Assembly: GCA_031421855.1 (NCBI GenBank)
Contig: JANOPN010000150.1
Location: 1-31,542, forward strand
DNA length: 31,542 nucleotides
Origin: JAAFHN01 sp031421855
Lineage (GTDB): Bacteria; Pseudomonadota; Gammaproteobacteria; Burkholderiales; Burkholderiaceae_C
Reading direction: 5' to 3'
The notes under the pieces are model-generated. The model was not told where the DNA came from and made no database searches. It saw nothing but the letters and a program-made list of their open reading frames with translations. Shown piece after piece: positions 7,836 through 15,851 of this stretch. Made by a program: the position numbers and the translations under genes. How positions within the stretch are numbered: the stretch's first letter is position 1; each line of letters starts with the position of its first letter.

Positions 7836-8725
7836 TGATCTCCCTGGCTCAGTAACCACTCGCGCACTTGCGCGGCAGCGCTTGAAGGGGTGTTTTTGCT
7901 GAGCAAGTGAAATGGGTAGGGGTTCGTGATTTCGGGGCCTGGCAACTGCACCAACACGCCTTGGGCGAGCGCGTGTTTGCAATATGCCGCCAACAGCAAA
8001 GCCGCGCCCGCGCTTTGCTCGCAGGCTGCTTGGGTGAGGTGAAACAAGCTGGTTTGTAGCCCCGCGACGGGCTCAGTCTGCGGCAGTTTTGCGGCGACCA
8101 GCCAGTCTTCCCAGCTGGGGAAGCGAAAGCTGCGATCAATCACGCGGGTGTGCAGCATGGGCAAGGTCAGCACATCAGCGGGGGTCTGGATGTCGTGCGT
8201 CGCCACCCATTGTGGCGCGGCGAAAGCGGCGTAGTGGCTGGCCAGCAAGGGCTCTTGGCGGTAGCCGCGCACATCTTTGCGCTGCGGATAAATTGACAAA
8301 TCCGCGCCGTGTTCGCCCGGTATGTCGTCGATGCGGTCTGCGGTGAGTCGCAGGTCAATGTCTGGGCAATCCTTGCCAAATTGCACCAGCTTGGGCAGCA
8401 GCCACAAGCTGGCCAAACTCAGCTGGGCGCGGACGTGAACGACTGGCTTGCGAGCACCGGCGCGCAACTCGTGCGTGGTGCTGAGCAAGCGGTCAAACAC
8501 CTCGTGGATGCGGGTGGCGTAATCGCGCCCCGCATCGGTGAGCACAACACCGCGCGCGAGTCGCTCGAACAAGGCGTAGCCCATCCAGTGCTCAAGCAGT
8601 TTGATTTGGTGGCTGACCGCTGCCGCACTCAGGTGCAGTTCTTGCCCCGCACGAGCCATGCTCATGTGGCGCGCACAGGCATCAAACGCGCGAATGGCGG
8701 CTAAAGGAGGAGCAGGGTGCGGCAT
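7832..8725 (-). CDS. LysR-family transcriptional regulator, GcvA-like
   Basis: About 297 residues. The N-terminal winged helix-turn-helix (PPLAAIRAFDACARHMSMARAGQELHLSAAAVSHQIKLLE) is of the GcvA/AmpR-like LysR subgroup, followed by the LysR substrate-binding domain. I chose ATG 8725 because the protein then starts MPHPAPPLAAIRAF, close to family starts; an upstream ATG at 8773 adds 16 unlikely residues. It runs tail to tail with the transporter operon and overlaps livF by 4 bases. It might control that operon, but LysR targets are usually divergent, so this is weak. Confidence 0.88.
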   Translation of the reverse strand: MPHPAPPLAAIRAFDACARHMSMARAGQELHLSAAAVSHQIKLLEHWMGYALFERLARGVVLTDAGRDYATRIHEVFDRLLSTTHELRAGARKPVVHVRAQLSLASLWLLPKLVQFGKDCPDIDLRLTADRIDDIPGEHGADLSIYPQRKDVRGYRQEPLLASHYAAFAAPQWVATHDIQTPADVLTLPMLHTRVIDRSFRFPSWEDWLVAAKLPQTEPVAGLQTSLFHLTQAACEQSAGAALLLAAYCKHALAQGVLVQLPGPEITNPYPFHLLSKNTPSSAAAQVREWLLSQGDH

Positions 8726-8853
8726 GCTCGAATTGTGGTGCACGGATCGCCGCCGATTCGATGCCCTCGGCACTTGAGGCCTCAGCCATCAAACAATGCG
8801 CTTGCGCCAACCCTTGCAGGCTTGGTGCAATGGGGTTTTGTCAGGATTCACTC

Positions 8854-9294
8854 ATGCTCAAGGCCACGGTCAACCCAATCCCCAAATTTTTTCGGCGTCT
8901 TCCGTTTTTGACGCTCAACCAAGCCTTGCTGTTGCTGCGGGTGGGGGTGGCGGTGCTTTTCATGGCCCATGCCACGGTGCGTGTGGTGAACGGCTCAATT
9001 CCCGGTTTTGGTGGTTTTTTGGAGACCCGAGGCTGGCCGCAGGGTGTCGCTTTGGTGTGGATGATCACCGTGTGGGAGATTGGCGCTGGGCTGTGCATGG
9101 CCGTGGGGCGCTGTGTGCGTTTGTGCGCCGCTGGCCTGGGTTTCATCTGCTTCATGGGCATCGTCATCATCCACGCCAAACTGGGGTGGTTTGTGGGTGA
9201 GCACGGCGTAGGCGGCGTGGAATACAGCCTGTGCCTGCTGATGGCACTCACGGTCATAGCCGCCGCAGACAGGCATCGGCCAGCGGCAGCTTGA
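8854..9294 (+). CDS. DoxX-family membrane protein
   Basis: About 146 residues with four hydrophobic segments. The segment LLLRVGVAVLFMAHATVRVVNGSIPGFGGFLETRGWP fits DoxX-family proteins, small quinone-linked or redox-associated membrane proteins whose role is mostly undefined. ATG 8854 was chosen because AGGA at 8843-8846 is at a workable distance; the open frame extends to 8761 but overlaps the divergent LysR promoter region. It runs convergent to uppP with 31 bp between stops. Confidence 0.75.
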   Translation: MLKATVNPIPKFFRRLPFLTLNQALLLLRVGVAVLFMAHATVRVVNGSIPGFGGFLETRGWPQGVALVWMITVWEIGAGLCMAVGRCVRLCAAGLGFICFMGIVIIHAKLGWFVGEHGVGGVEYSLCLLMALTVIAAADRHRPAAA

Positions 9295-9325
9295 CGACAA
9301 CCCAAATCAGCTCAAACGACCGCCT

Positions 9326-10147
9326 TCAAGCGGCCCATTTCACCCAACCCATTTGGGCTGTAACCAACACGACGATGCCAAACGCGATTCGGTACCAGGC
9401 AAACGGGTTGAATGTGTGGGTGGAGATGTAGCGTAGCAACCAGCGCACGCAAAGCCATGCGCTGAGGAACGAAAACAGCAGGCCCACGCCAAACATGGGC
9501 AAGTCGGCGAGGCTCAGGATGGCACGCTCTTTGTACAGGCTGTAGGCACCCGCGCCAATCAGCGTTGGAATGGCCAAGAAAAAACTGAAGTCGGTTGCGG
9601 CCTTGCGGCTCAGGCCCAGCAGCATGCCGCCAATGATGGTCGCCCCGCTTCGGCTGGTGCCGGGAATCATCGCCAAGCATTGCACCAAGCCGACCTTGAT
9701 CGCGTCCATCGCACTCATGTTGTCGACTTCGGCAACACGCACGGTTGACGCGCGCTTTTCAGCCCACAAAATGATGAAGCCACCAATAATGAAGGTGGTG
9801 GCCACCACGGTTGGCGTGAACAGGTTGGCTTTGATGGCCTTGCCGAATGCCAAACCCAAAATCACCGCTGGGAAAAAGCCAATGGCGATGTTGGTCGCTA
9901 GGCGCTGCGCTTGGCGCTCGGTGGGTAGCGCAACCAAGGTGGCTCGAATCTTTTGCCAATAGACCAAAATGACCGCGAAGATTGCGCCGGTTTGAATGGC
10001 GATGTCGAAGACCTTGGCTTTCTCGTCGTCAAAGCCCAGCAAAGCGCCCGCCAAAATCAGGTGACCGGTTGATGAAATCGGCAAAAACTCGGTAATGCCT
10101 TCCACGATGCCCATGATCGCGGCCTTGATGAGCCAAGTGATGTCCAA
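9326..10147 (-). CDS. uppP: Undecaprenyl-diphosphatase UppP (BacA)
   Basis: About 273 residues, the normal family length. The inner-membrane enzyme dephosphorylates undecaprenyl pyrophosphate so the lipid carrier can be reused in peptidoglycan synthesis. Both family motifs are clear: EGITEFLPISSTGHLIL near residues 15-31 and PGTSRSGATIIGGMLLGLSR in the middle, with several transmembrane helices. The start is TTG at 10147: AGGAG lies 7 bases upstream and the protein then begins (M)DITWLIKAAIMG, as Burkholderiales homologues do. An interspersed repeat sits just upstream at 10166-10206, between the gene and its probable promoter. Confidence 0.93.
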   Translation of the reverse strand: MDITWLIKAAIMGIVEGITEFLPISSTGHLILAGALLGFDDEKAKVFDIAIQTGAIFAVILVYWQKIRATLVALPTERQAQRLATNIAIGFFPAVILGLAFGKAIKANLFTPTVVATTFIIGGFIILWAEKRASTVRVAEVDNMSAMDAIKVGLVQCLAMIPGTSRSGATIIGGMLLGLSRKAATDFSFFLAIPTLIGAGAYSLYKERAILSLADLPMFGVGLLFSFLSAWLCVRWLLRYISTHTFNPFAWYRIAFGIVVLVTAQMGWVKWAA

Positions 10148-10165
10148 ACGATTACTCCTAAATGT

Positions 10166-10206
10166 GTAGCGACAAACCCAATGAATCCGGTGACCAAGTG
10201 CCAAAA
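10166..10206 (+). repeat. Interspersed 41-bp repeat, copy upstream of uppP
   Basis: Close to the consensus, with core CCCAATGAATCCGGTGACCA. Downstream TACCTCAATA is shared with the copy at 27979-28019, so the conserved unit is nearer 55 bp in these two. It lies in the 127-bp space between uppP and the LysR gene at 10275. Confidence 0.85.
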
Positions 10207-10274
10207 TACCTCAATATTTGACAAAAAGGGCTCGTTTGGACTGGGTTTTGACGGGTGAGGGATTGTGGCCTCAG

Positions 10275-11198
10275 TCAAATCAGCTTGGGCAGCGCCTCGC
10301 CCAAAAAGTCGAACACCGAGCGGATGCGCGGGTTGGCGTGAATTTCTCGGTGCACCGCCAGCCACATCGGTAAGGGCGGAATTTGAATGTGGTCGGGCAA
10401 CACCGCGACCACGCGGGCGTCAGTTGCGGCCATGTAGTGCGCAACAAACCCAATGCCCAACCCGGCTTGAATGGCGCGCCACTGCACGATCAAGTCGTCG
10501 GTTCGCAGGGCAAATGCCTGGGGCGTCACCGGGTAGCCCATGGCGTGAAAACCTTGCAAAATCGCGCCTTCGGTATCGCTGCCAATGAGCTCATGCCCCA
10601 GCATGTCGGTGAGTTGCTTGATTGGCGGCTTGCGGGCCAAATAGTCGCGGTTTGCGAATGCGCCAATTCGAACATCGCCAATTTTCTTGGCAATCAGCGT
10701 CGCTTGATCGGGCCGCACCAAGCGAACCGCGATGTCGGCCTCACGCCGCAGCAAATTGCTGACTTCGTTGGTTGCCACCAGCTCAATTTGGATGTGCGGC
10801 AGACTGGCCCGCATGTTGGCAAGTACCGTTGGCATCAGCTGCACGGCAACCGGCACGCTCGCACTGATTCGCACGGTGCCGCCGGTTTGGGTTTGCGCGC
10901 CAGTCACGTCGCGTGCGAGTTGTTGCGCGGCCGACTCCATTTGACGAGCCGATTCAGCCAAGCTCAATGCCACCGCACTGGGCACCAAGCCGCGCCCGGT
11001 TCGCTCAAACAGCACCACACCGAGCTGCGACTCCAACTCGGCAATGTGCCGCCCAACGGTCGGCTGGCTGATTCGCAGTTGGCGCGATGCGCCCAGCAAA
11101 CTGCCGCTGTCCAGCGCCGCCAAAAACGACTTGATCAATCCCCAATCAAAACCGTGTTTGAGCCCCGTGCTTGGTGTGGGCTGGGTTTGGGTGTTCAT
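10275..11198 (-). CDS. LysR-family transcriptional regulator
   Basis: 307 residues. The helix-turn-helix is FLAALDSGSLLGASRQLRISQPTVGRHIAELESQLG (about 24-59), followed by LFERTGRGLVPS and a substrate-binding domain beginning GTVRISASVPVAVQLMP. It belongs to the group with the NEVSNLLRREADIAVRL segment, usual in LysR regulators of small gene sets. No neighbour is an obvious target: it is followed by uppP on the same strand and divergent from glnS across 169 bp that contain a diverged repeat copy. Its inducer is unknown. Confidence 0.9.
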   Translation of the reverse strand: MNTQTQPTPSTGLKHGFDWGLIKSFLAALDSGSLLGASRQLRISQPTVGRHIAELESQLGVVLFERTGRGLVPSAVALSLAESARQMESAAQQLARDVTGAQTQTGGTVRISASVPVAVQLMPTVLANMRASLPHIQIELVATNEVSNLLRREADIAVRLVRPDQATLIAKKIGDVRIGAFANRDYLARKPPIKQLTDMLGHELIGSDTEGAILQGFHAMGYPVTPQAFALRTDDLIVQWRAIQAGLGIGFVAHYMAATDARVVAVLPDHIQIPPLPMWLAVHREIHANPRIRSVFDFLGEALPKLI

Positions 11199-11247
11199 GG
11201 TTGGCGCGGGTGACTGGTTAGGTATTCATCGAAATACTATCATTTGA

Positions 11248-11288
11248 GTAGCATCCATGCGAATAAACACGGCGACCAAGGGGCAAAA
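11248..11288 (+). repeat. Diverged 41-bp repeat copy upstream of glnS
   Basis: Aligns gap-free with the other copies, keeping TAGCA at the left and CGGCGACCAAGGGGCAAAA at the right. The left half resembles the copy at 19958-19998 (ATnnATGnnAATnAAnACGG). It occupies the lysR-glnS spacer. Confidence 0.55.
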
Positions 11289-11367
11289 TGTCGTAAAAAT
11301 GCGGGTTTTGGATGCTCGGTTGGTCAAATTGGGCGCTTGCGGCCGCTTGCGTCCATAAAATCGAGGC

Positions 11368-13239
11368 ATGAACGCCCCGATTACCCCTAAAACCAAGAGC
11401 GCTGCCCCAGCTGCCGCCCAAGCCTCTGCAAGTTTGACCTCAGACCCGACCAAGCCCAATCATTTTTTACGCCAAGCGATCGAGGCTGACCTGGCAGCGG
11501 GTGCCTATGCGACTCGGAGGTGGTCGGGTCAACCGGCTGATGGCCCAAGCCATGCACTGGGCGGTGCCGACCCCGCGAAAGTGCGTACGCGCTTTCCGCC
11601 TGAGCCCAACGGGTATTTGCACATTGGGCATGCCAAAAGCATTTGTTTGAACTTTGGTCTAGCCCGAGATTTCGGCGGTGTCTGTCACTTGCGATACGAC
11701 GACACCAATCCTGAGAAAGAAGAGCAGGCGTTTGTGGACGCCATCGACGAGACCGTGCGCTGGTTGGGCTTTGATTGGATCGGCCGCGACGCAGCGCAGT
11801 CCAACCACCGTTTTTTTGCCAGCAACTACTTTGACTTCATGTACCGCGCGGCTGAGGCGCTCATCGAGGCGGGTTTTGCCTATGTTGACGAACAAAGTGC
11901 TGCCGACATGCGGGCCAATCGGGGCGATTTTGGCCGTCCTGGCACCGACAGCCCATTTCGCGGGCGAAGCGTTGCCGAGCACCTGAGCCGGTTTCGCGAA
12001 ATGCGCGATGGCCAGCATGCCGATGGTGCAATGGTCTTGCGCGCCAAAATCGACATGCGCTCGCCCAACATCAACCTGCGCGACCCGGCGCTGTACCGCA
12101 TTCGCCGCGCGCACCACCACAACACTGGCGACAAGTGGTGCATCTACCCGATGTACACCTACGCGCACCCAATTGAGGACGCGCTGGAGAACATCACCCA
12201 CAGCATTTGCACGATTGAGTTTGAAGATCAGCGCCCGTTTTACGACTGGTTGCTGGGCAAACTCGCCGATCTGGGTTTGCTGATTCGCCCACTGCCACGC
12301 CAAATTGAATTTGGCCGCTTAAACGTGACCCACGTCGTCACCAGCAAGCGCAACTTGCGCCAATTGGTCAACGACGGACACGTGATTGGCTGGGACGACC
12401 CCCGCATGCCCACCTTGGCGGGCCTGCGGGCACGCGGCTTCACTGCCAAGAGTCTGCGTAATTTTGTGGATGCGACCGGCGCCAGCAAGTCCAATTCATG
12501 GGTCGAGTACAACGTGCTTGAGCAGTTTTTGCGCGACGACCTCGACCCACAGTCGCCCCGCGCCATGGCTGTGCTTGACCCACTCAAGCTCGTCATCACC
12601 AATTTCGCACCGGGTGAGGTCGCAAACTGCCAAGCACCCGTTCACCCGCAACAGCCCGAGCAAGGCGTGCGCCATTTTGGGTTTGGCCGGGAGCTTGTGA
12701 TTGAGCGAGGTGACTTTCAGGCCATCCCTGAAAAAGGCTATCACCGTTTGTACCCACCGCATACCGGGCCTGACGGCCAAGTTGTTGCAGGCAGTCAAGT
12801 GCGCCTGAAGTACGGCTTTGTGGTGCGCTGCACTGGCTTCACCGCCGACGAGCAAGGTCGCGTCACCGAGGTCCAAGCCGAGTATTTTCCTGAGAGCAAA
12901 AGCGGCACATCCACCAGCGGGCAATTCAAAGCCAAAGGCGTCATCACGTGGCTGAGTCAGGCTGACGCGGTGGCAGCGACCTTTCACCTCTATGACCACC
13001 TGTTCAGCCCAGAGCAGCCCGGCACGGCCGATGTGGACTTCCTCACCGAGTTGAACCCTGACTCCAAACGCACCCAAACCGGCTGGGTTGAGCCCGGTTT
13101 GGCGCGCTCGTGCGCCAACGCGTCAGACGTCGACCCCACAAGGCTCCAGTTTGAGCGCCACGGCTACTTTGTTGCGGTACCGGGCGAGCTGCCTGTTTTC
13201 GGGCGCATCACGGGGTTGAAGGATGCTTGGGCAAAGTAG
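11368..13239 (+). CDS. glnS: Glutaminyl-tRNA synthetase
   Basis: 623 residues. A class I aminoacyl-tRNA synthetase that charges tRNA-Gln. The catalytic HIGH motif is in FPPEPNGYLHIGHAK (about 77-90), and the KMSKS-equivalent is VTSKRNL (about 323-329), the GlnRS form with SKR. IDETVRWLGFDW and the C-terminal beta-barrel anticodon-binding domains (YPESKSGTS-type segment) agree. It is longer than E. coli GlnRS because of an Ala/Pro-rich N-terminal tail and a linker before the catalytic motif, both usual in Comamonadaceae-type enzymes. GAGG lies too close to ATG 11368 to be a good Shine-Dalgarno. Confidence 0.95.
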   Translation: MNAPITPKTKSAAPAAAQASASLTSDPTKPNHFLRQAIEADLAAGAYATRRWSGQPADGPSHALGGADPAKVRTRFPPEPNGYLHIGHAKSICLNFGLARDFGGVCHLRYDDTNPEKEEQAFVDAIDETVRWLGFDWIGRDAAQSNHRFFASNYFDFMYRAAEALIEAGFAYVDEQSAADMRANRGDFGRPGTDSPFRGRSVAEHLSRFREMRDGQHADGAMVLRAKIDMRSPNINLRDPALYRIRRAHHHNTGDKWCIYPMYTYAHPIEDALENITHSICTIEFEDQRPFYDWLLGKLADLGLLIRPLPRQIEFGRLNVTHVVTSKRNLRQLVNDGHVIGWDDPRMPTLAGLRARGFTAKSLRNFVDATGASKSNSWVEYNVLEQFLRDDLDPQSPRAMAVLDPLKLVITNFAPGEVANCQAPVHPQQPEQGVRHFGFGRELVIERGDFQAIPEKGYHRLYPPHTGPDGQVVAGSQVRLKYGFVVRCTGFTADEQGRVTEVQAEYFPESKSGTSTSGQFKAKGVITWLSQADAVAATFHLYDHLFSPEQPGTADVDFLTELNPDSKRTQTGWVEPGLARSCANASDVDPTRLQFERHGYFVAVPGELPVFGRITGLKDAWAK

Positions 13240-13258
13240 GGTGGGATAGCTGAAATTG

Positions 13259-13299
13259 ATAGCAACAAACCCAATGAATGCGGTGACCAAGGGCATATT
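13259..13299 (+). repeat. Interspersed 41-bp repeat, copy after glnS
   Basis: Core CCCAATGAATGCGGTGACCA, one change from consensus. It starts 19 bp after the glnS stop and runs directly into the hairpin at 13298-13318. Confidence 0.85.
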
Positions 13300-13318
13300 T
13301 GACTAAAAATTAGTCAAA
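13298..13318. other. AT-rich hairpin after glnS
   Basis: TTTGACTAA (13298-13306) and TTAGTCAAA (13310-13318) form a perfect 9-bp stem with an AAA loop. There is no T-run on the glnS strand, so it is a weak terminator candidate. It may instead be a 3' end-stabilising structure. Confidence 0.5.
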
Positions 13319-13359
13319 AACCTCTGCTTTGACGACCGTTTGGCGGGTTTGGGTGTGAG

Positions 13360-13419
13360 CACCTCTCGCACCGCACTTCGCACCACCTCTCGCACCACCT
13401 CTCGCACCGCATTTCGCGC
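13360..13419. repeat. 12-bp tandem repeat, five units
   Basis: Five consecutive 12-mers: CACCTCTCGCAC three times (13360, 13384, 13396) and CGCACTTCGCAC or CGCATTTCGCGC twice (13372, 13408). The period is a multiple of three, so frames through it stay open on both strands, but no frame looks like a real gene. The 314-bp stretch 13240-13553 otherwise holds only the repeat and hairpin above. Confidence 0.85.
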
Positions 13420-13553
13420 CGTCAGGCCCGCGATTTCGGTGCTTCGTCGCATCGTGCTTGTGGCCAACGGGCCGATTTTTGATACTTGCGTCCATGGTGA
13501 ATCACTTCACCGAAGTTCAAACCGCAAGCACTCACACCTCAAGGCCCACCACC

Positions 13554-13784
13554 ATGTCGATATCCAACAAAACCGCAGTCGCCGTCATCGCAACCATCGC
13601 ACTGGCGCACGTGGCCGCATTTGCTTTTGTGAGCAGCGCAATGCCTTCAAGGGCCGTTGAAATTCGGGTGGCGGAGCCCATCGTTGTGCAAGCCGCCACT
13701 CAGAAAATCGTCAAAGCCGAACGGATTGAAGTCCGGCCCACTCGCACGGCGGCGGCGGCAAGCGCGGCCAAGCCAGCAATCTGA
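13554..13784 (+). CDS. Small single-pass or exported hypothetical protein
   Basis: About 76 residues: MSISNKTAVAVIATIALAHV followed by AAFAFVSSAMPSRAVEIRVAEP. The N-terminus is a signal peptide or membrane anchor, and the rest is a short charged tail with an Ala-rich end. ATG 13554 is the likely start, giving the hydrophobic segment a proper N-terminus; the open frame extends upstream to 13458. No family recognised. It converges on hemH across the inverted-repeat element. Confidence 0.55.
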   Translation: MSISNKTAVAVIATIALAHVAAFAFVSSAMPSRAVEIRVAEPIVVQAATQKIVKAERIEVRPTRTAAAASAAKPAI

Positions 13785-13786
13785 TA

Positions 13787-13886
13787 GGACTGACGCAAAA
13801 TTGTCTCAACAAGGCGCATCGACGACGACAGTGCGCATAGCACGGCTAGGAGCTGCAACGCAGCTGGGGCGGTTTTGCGTCAGTCC
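13787..13886. repeat. 100-bp element with 14-bp terminal inverted repeats
   Basis: GGACTGACGCAAAA (13787-13800) and TTTTGCGTCAGTCC (13873-13886) are perfect inverted repeats around 72 bp. Inside, AGCTGC-AAC-GCAGCT (13851-13865) is a perfect inner hairpin. It fills almost the whole space between the convergent small gene and hemH, so it could act as a bidirectional terminator or be a MITE-like element. Confidence 0.75.
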
Positions 13887-13893
13887 ATTTTGA

Positions 13894-14988
13894 TTAGGAT
13901 TTGGCGCCGAGTGCGATCGCGGTTTGCAATTGCAACGCCAAAGCTTGCGGCGGGGTCTGCTCTTGGCTTGGCCAGCCTTGCAAGTGTTGGGTGGTGATGT
14001 CGCCCAAGCCGCGAATCCAGGCTGGGCTGTCGTTCAGGCATGGAATGTAGTCAAACTGCTGACCACCCGCGTGTTTGAACGCTTCAGCCACTTCCATCTG
14101 TATTTCTTCTAGGGTCTCCAGGCAATCCACCACGAAGCCGGGGCACATCACCGCAATGTGTTTGATGCCGCTTTGGGCCAGCTTGATGACGGTGGGCTCG
14201 GTGTAGGGCTCCAGCCATTTGGCTTTGCCAAAGCGCGACTGAAACGTCACTTGAACCATCTCGGGTGCGAGCCCCAAGCGCTCCCGCAAGAGTCTCGCGG
14301 TTTTGTAGCACTCGCAGTGGTACGGGTCACCTAGGGTCAGGGTGCGCTCGGGCACGCCGTGAAAACTGAGCACCAAGCGCTCGGGCCGACCGTGGCTTTG
14401 AAAATGCTGGCGAACCCGGTCGGCGAGCGCGTCAATGTAGGCGGGCGTGTCGTGGTAGTTGTTGACGAAACGCAACTCGGGCAAGCGCCGTGTCTTTTGC
14501 GCCCATGCATAGACGGCATCGAAGACACTGGCCGTTGTGGTCGCGCTGTACTGCGGGTAGCTGGGCAAAATCAAGATGCGGGTGCAGCCGTCTTTTTTGA
14601 GTGCGTCGAGCTCCGACGCAATTGACGGCGTGCCGTAGCGCATGGCGTAGCGCACGCTCAAGTTGGTGTGCCCGCGCTCGCCCATGCTGCCGCGCAAGAT
14701 CTTGGCCTGCTTCTCGGTCCAAACGCGCAGGGGTGAGCCTTCTTTCATCCAGATGCTGGCGTATTTCGCGGCTGATTTGGCCGGGCGCACCCGCAAGATG
14801 ATGCCGTGCAAGATCAACCACCAAATCGGCTTGGGAATTTCGACAACGCGGTGGTCGCTCAAAAACTCACCTAAAAACCGGCGCAGTGCGGGTGCGGTGG
14901 GTGCGTCGGGTGTGCCCAAATTGCACAATAGAACGCCTACTTTGGGGTTAGTCCCATGCGGTAAGGGAAATTCTTTGGAAAAAGCCAT
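13894..14988 (-). CDS. hemH: Ferrochelatase
   Basis: 364 residues. It inserts Fe2+ into protoporphyrin IX, the last step of protoheme synthesis, at the cytoplasmic face of the membrane. The N-terminus KVGVLLCNLGTPDAP, the LPSYPQYSATTTASVFDAV segment, the active-site LSFHGVPER and the late VMCPGFVVDCLETLEEI are all family hallmarks; the His in SFHG is the metal-site residue. ATG 14988 has AAGGAT upstream at a good distance. It is divergent from the HAD gene across 115 bp. Confidence 0.95.
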   Translation of the reverse strand: MAFSKEFPLPHGTNPKVGVLLCNLGTPDAPTAPALRRFLGEFLSDHRVVEIPKPIWWLILHGIILRVRPAKSAAKYASIWMKEGSPLRVWTEKQAKILRGSMGERGHTNLSVRYAMRYGTPSIASELDALKKDGCTRILILPSYPQYSATTTASVFDAVYAWAQKTRRLPELRFVNNYHDTPAYIDALADRVRQHFQSHGRPERLVLSFHGVPERTLTLGDPYHCECYKTARLLRERLGLAPEMVQVTFQSRFGKAKWLEPYTEPTVIKLAQSGIKHIAVMCPGFVVDCLETLEEIQMEVAEAFKHAGGQQFDYIPCLNDSPAWIRGLGDITTQHLQGWPSQEQTPPQALALQLQTAIALGAKS

Positions 14989-15103
14989 ACGATGGATCCT
15001 TAATTATTGTGTGGTGCGTTTTTCGTCGATTTTCGTGACATATTTCGCACTCTTGATACGAATGGTCACAAATAAGTACTCGCAAACGGGCCGGTAGCTC
15101 CAA

Positions 15104-15802
15104 ATGATAGACAAACATAAGATTCGCGGCATTTCGCTCGACTTAGATGACACCTTGTGGCCCATTTGGCCCACCATCGAGCGGGCCGAGCGCAAGTTGC
15201 TTGCGTGGATGTCGGCCCACGCGCCAATGACGGCTGCGATGTTCTCAAACGCCAACGCCATGCGCGAAATTCGCGACCGCGTGATGACCGCCCGCCCCGA
15301 GCTCAAATACGACCTGAGTGCCGTGCGCCGTGAGGCCATTCGCATGGCGATGTATCGAGCCGGTGACGATCCTTTGATGGCCGATGCCGCGTTTGAGGTG
15401 TTTTTTGCGGCCCGCCACGAGGTTGACTTTTACAGCGACGCGATTGATGCATTGGCCCGTCTGAGTCGCCGATTCCCGCTGGTTGCGTTGTCCAATGGCA
15501 ATGCGGACTTGGCCCGCATTGACATCAAGTCGCATTTCAAGGCGGCCGTGAGCGCCAAAAGTGTGGGTGTGGGTAAGCCGCATCGAGCCGCATTTGACGC
15601 CGCGGCGAAAGCCCTCAGTTTGCCCAACCACGCGGTGTTGCATGTGGGGGATGATTTGTCGCTTGACGTGTTGGGCGCGCTGAGTGCAGGTATGCAGGCC
15701 GTGTGGATCAACCGCGTTGAGGCGGAGTGGACGGCCGAATCAACGCCACCCTCGACCGTCGTGAACTTGACGGAGTTGTGCGAGTTGTTGGATGCACATT
15801 GA
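15104..15802 (+). CDS. HAD-family phosphatase (YigB-like)
   Basis: 232 residues. All four HAD motifs are visible: DLDDTLW (motif I nucleophile, about 12-18), LSNGNAD (motif II), the Lys in GVGKPHRAAF (motif III) and HVGDDLSLDVLGA (motif IV). The helical cap between motifs I and II and the overall layout resemble E. coli YigB, an FMN phosphatase, but the substrate cannot be fixed from sequence. ATG 15104 has no obvious Shine-Dalgarno. It is followed 49 bp later by the peptidase gene on the same strand. Confidence 0.85.
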   Translation: MIDKHKIRGISLDLDDTLWPIWPTIERAERKLLAWMSAHAPMTAAMFSNANAMREIRDRVMTARPELKYDLSAVRREAIRMAMYRAGDDPLMADAAFEVFFAARHEVDFYSDAIDALARLSRRFPLVALSNGNADLARIDIKSHFKAAVSAKSVGVGKPHRAAFDAAAKALSLPNHAVLHVGDDLSLDVLGALSAGMQAVWINRVEAEWTAESTPPSTVVNLTELCELLDAH

Positions 15803-15851
15803 ATTGATGAAATAACGCAAATTCACCCTGAGTTGGGCTGGGAGGCCGTGG

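Noticed and set aside
13310..13495. Minus-strand frame with GGARGGAKCGARG-type repeats
   Set aside because: The apparent peptide repeat is only the 12-bp DNA repeat read through; there is no ribosome site or known family.
15040..15085. Possible -35/-10 promoter for the HAD gene (TTGATA at about 15053)
   Set aside because: No convincing -10 hexamer at 16-18 bp spacing.
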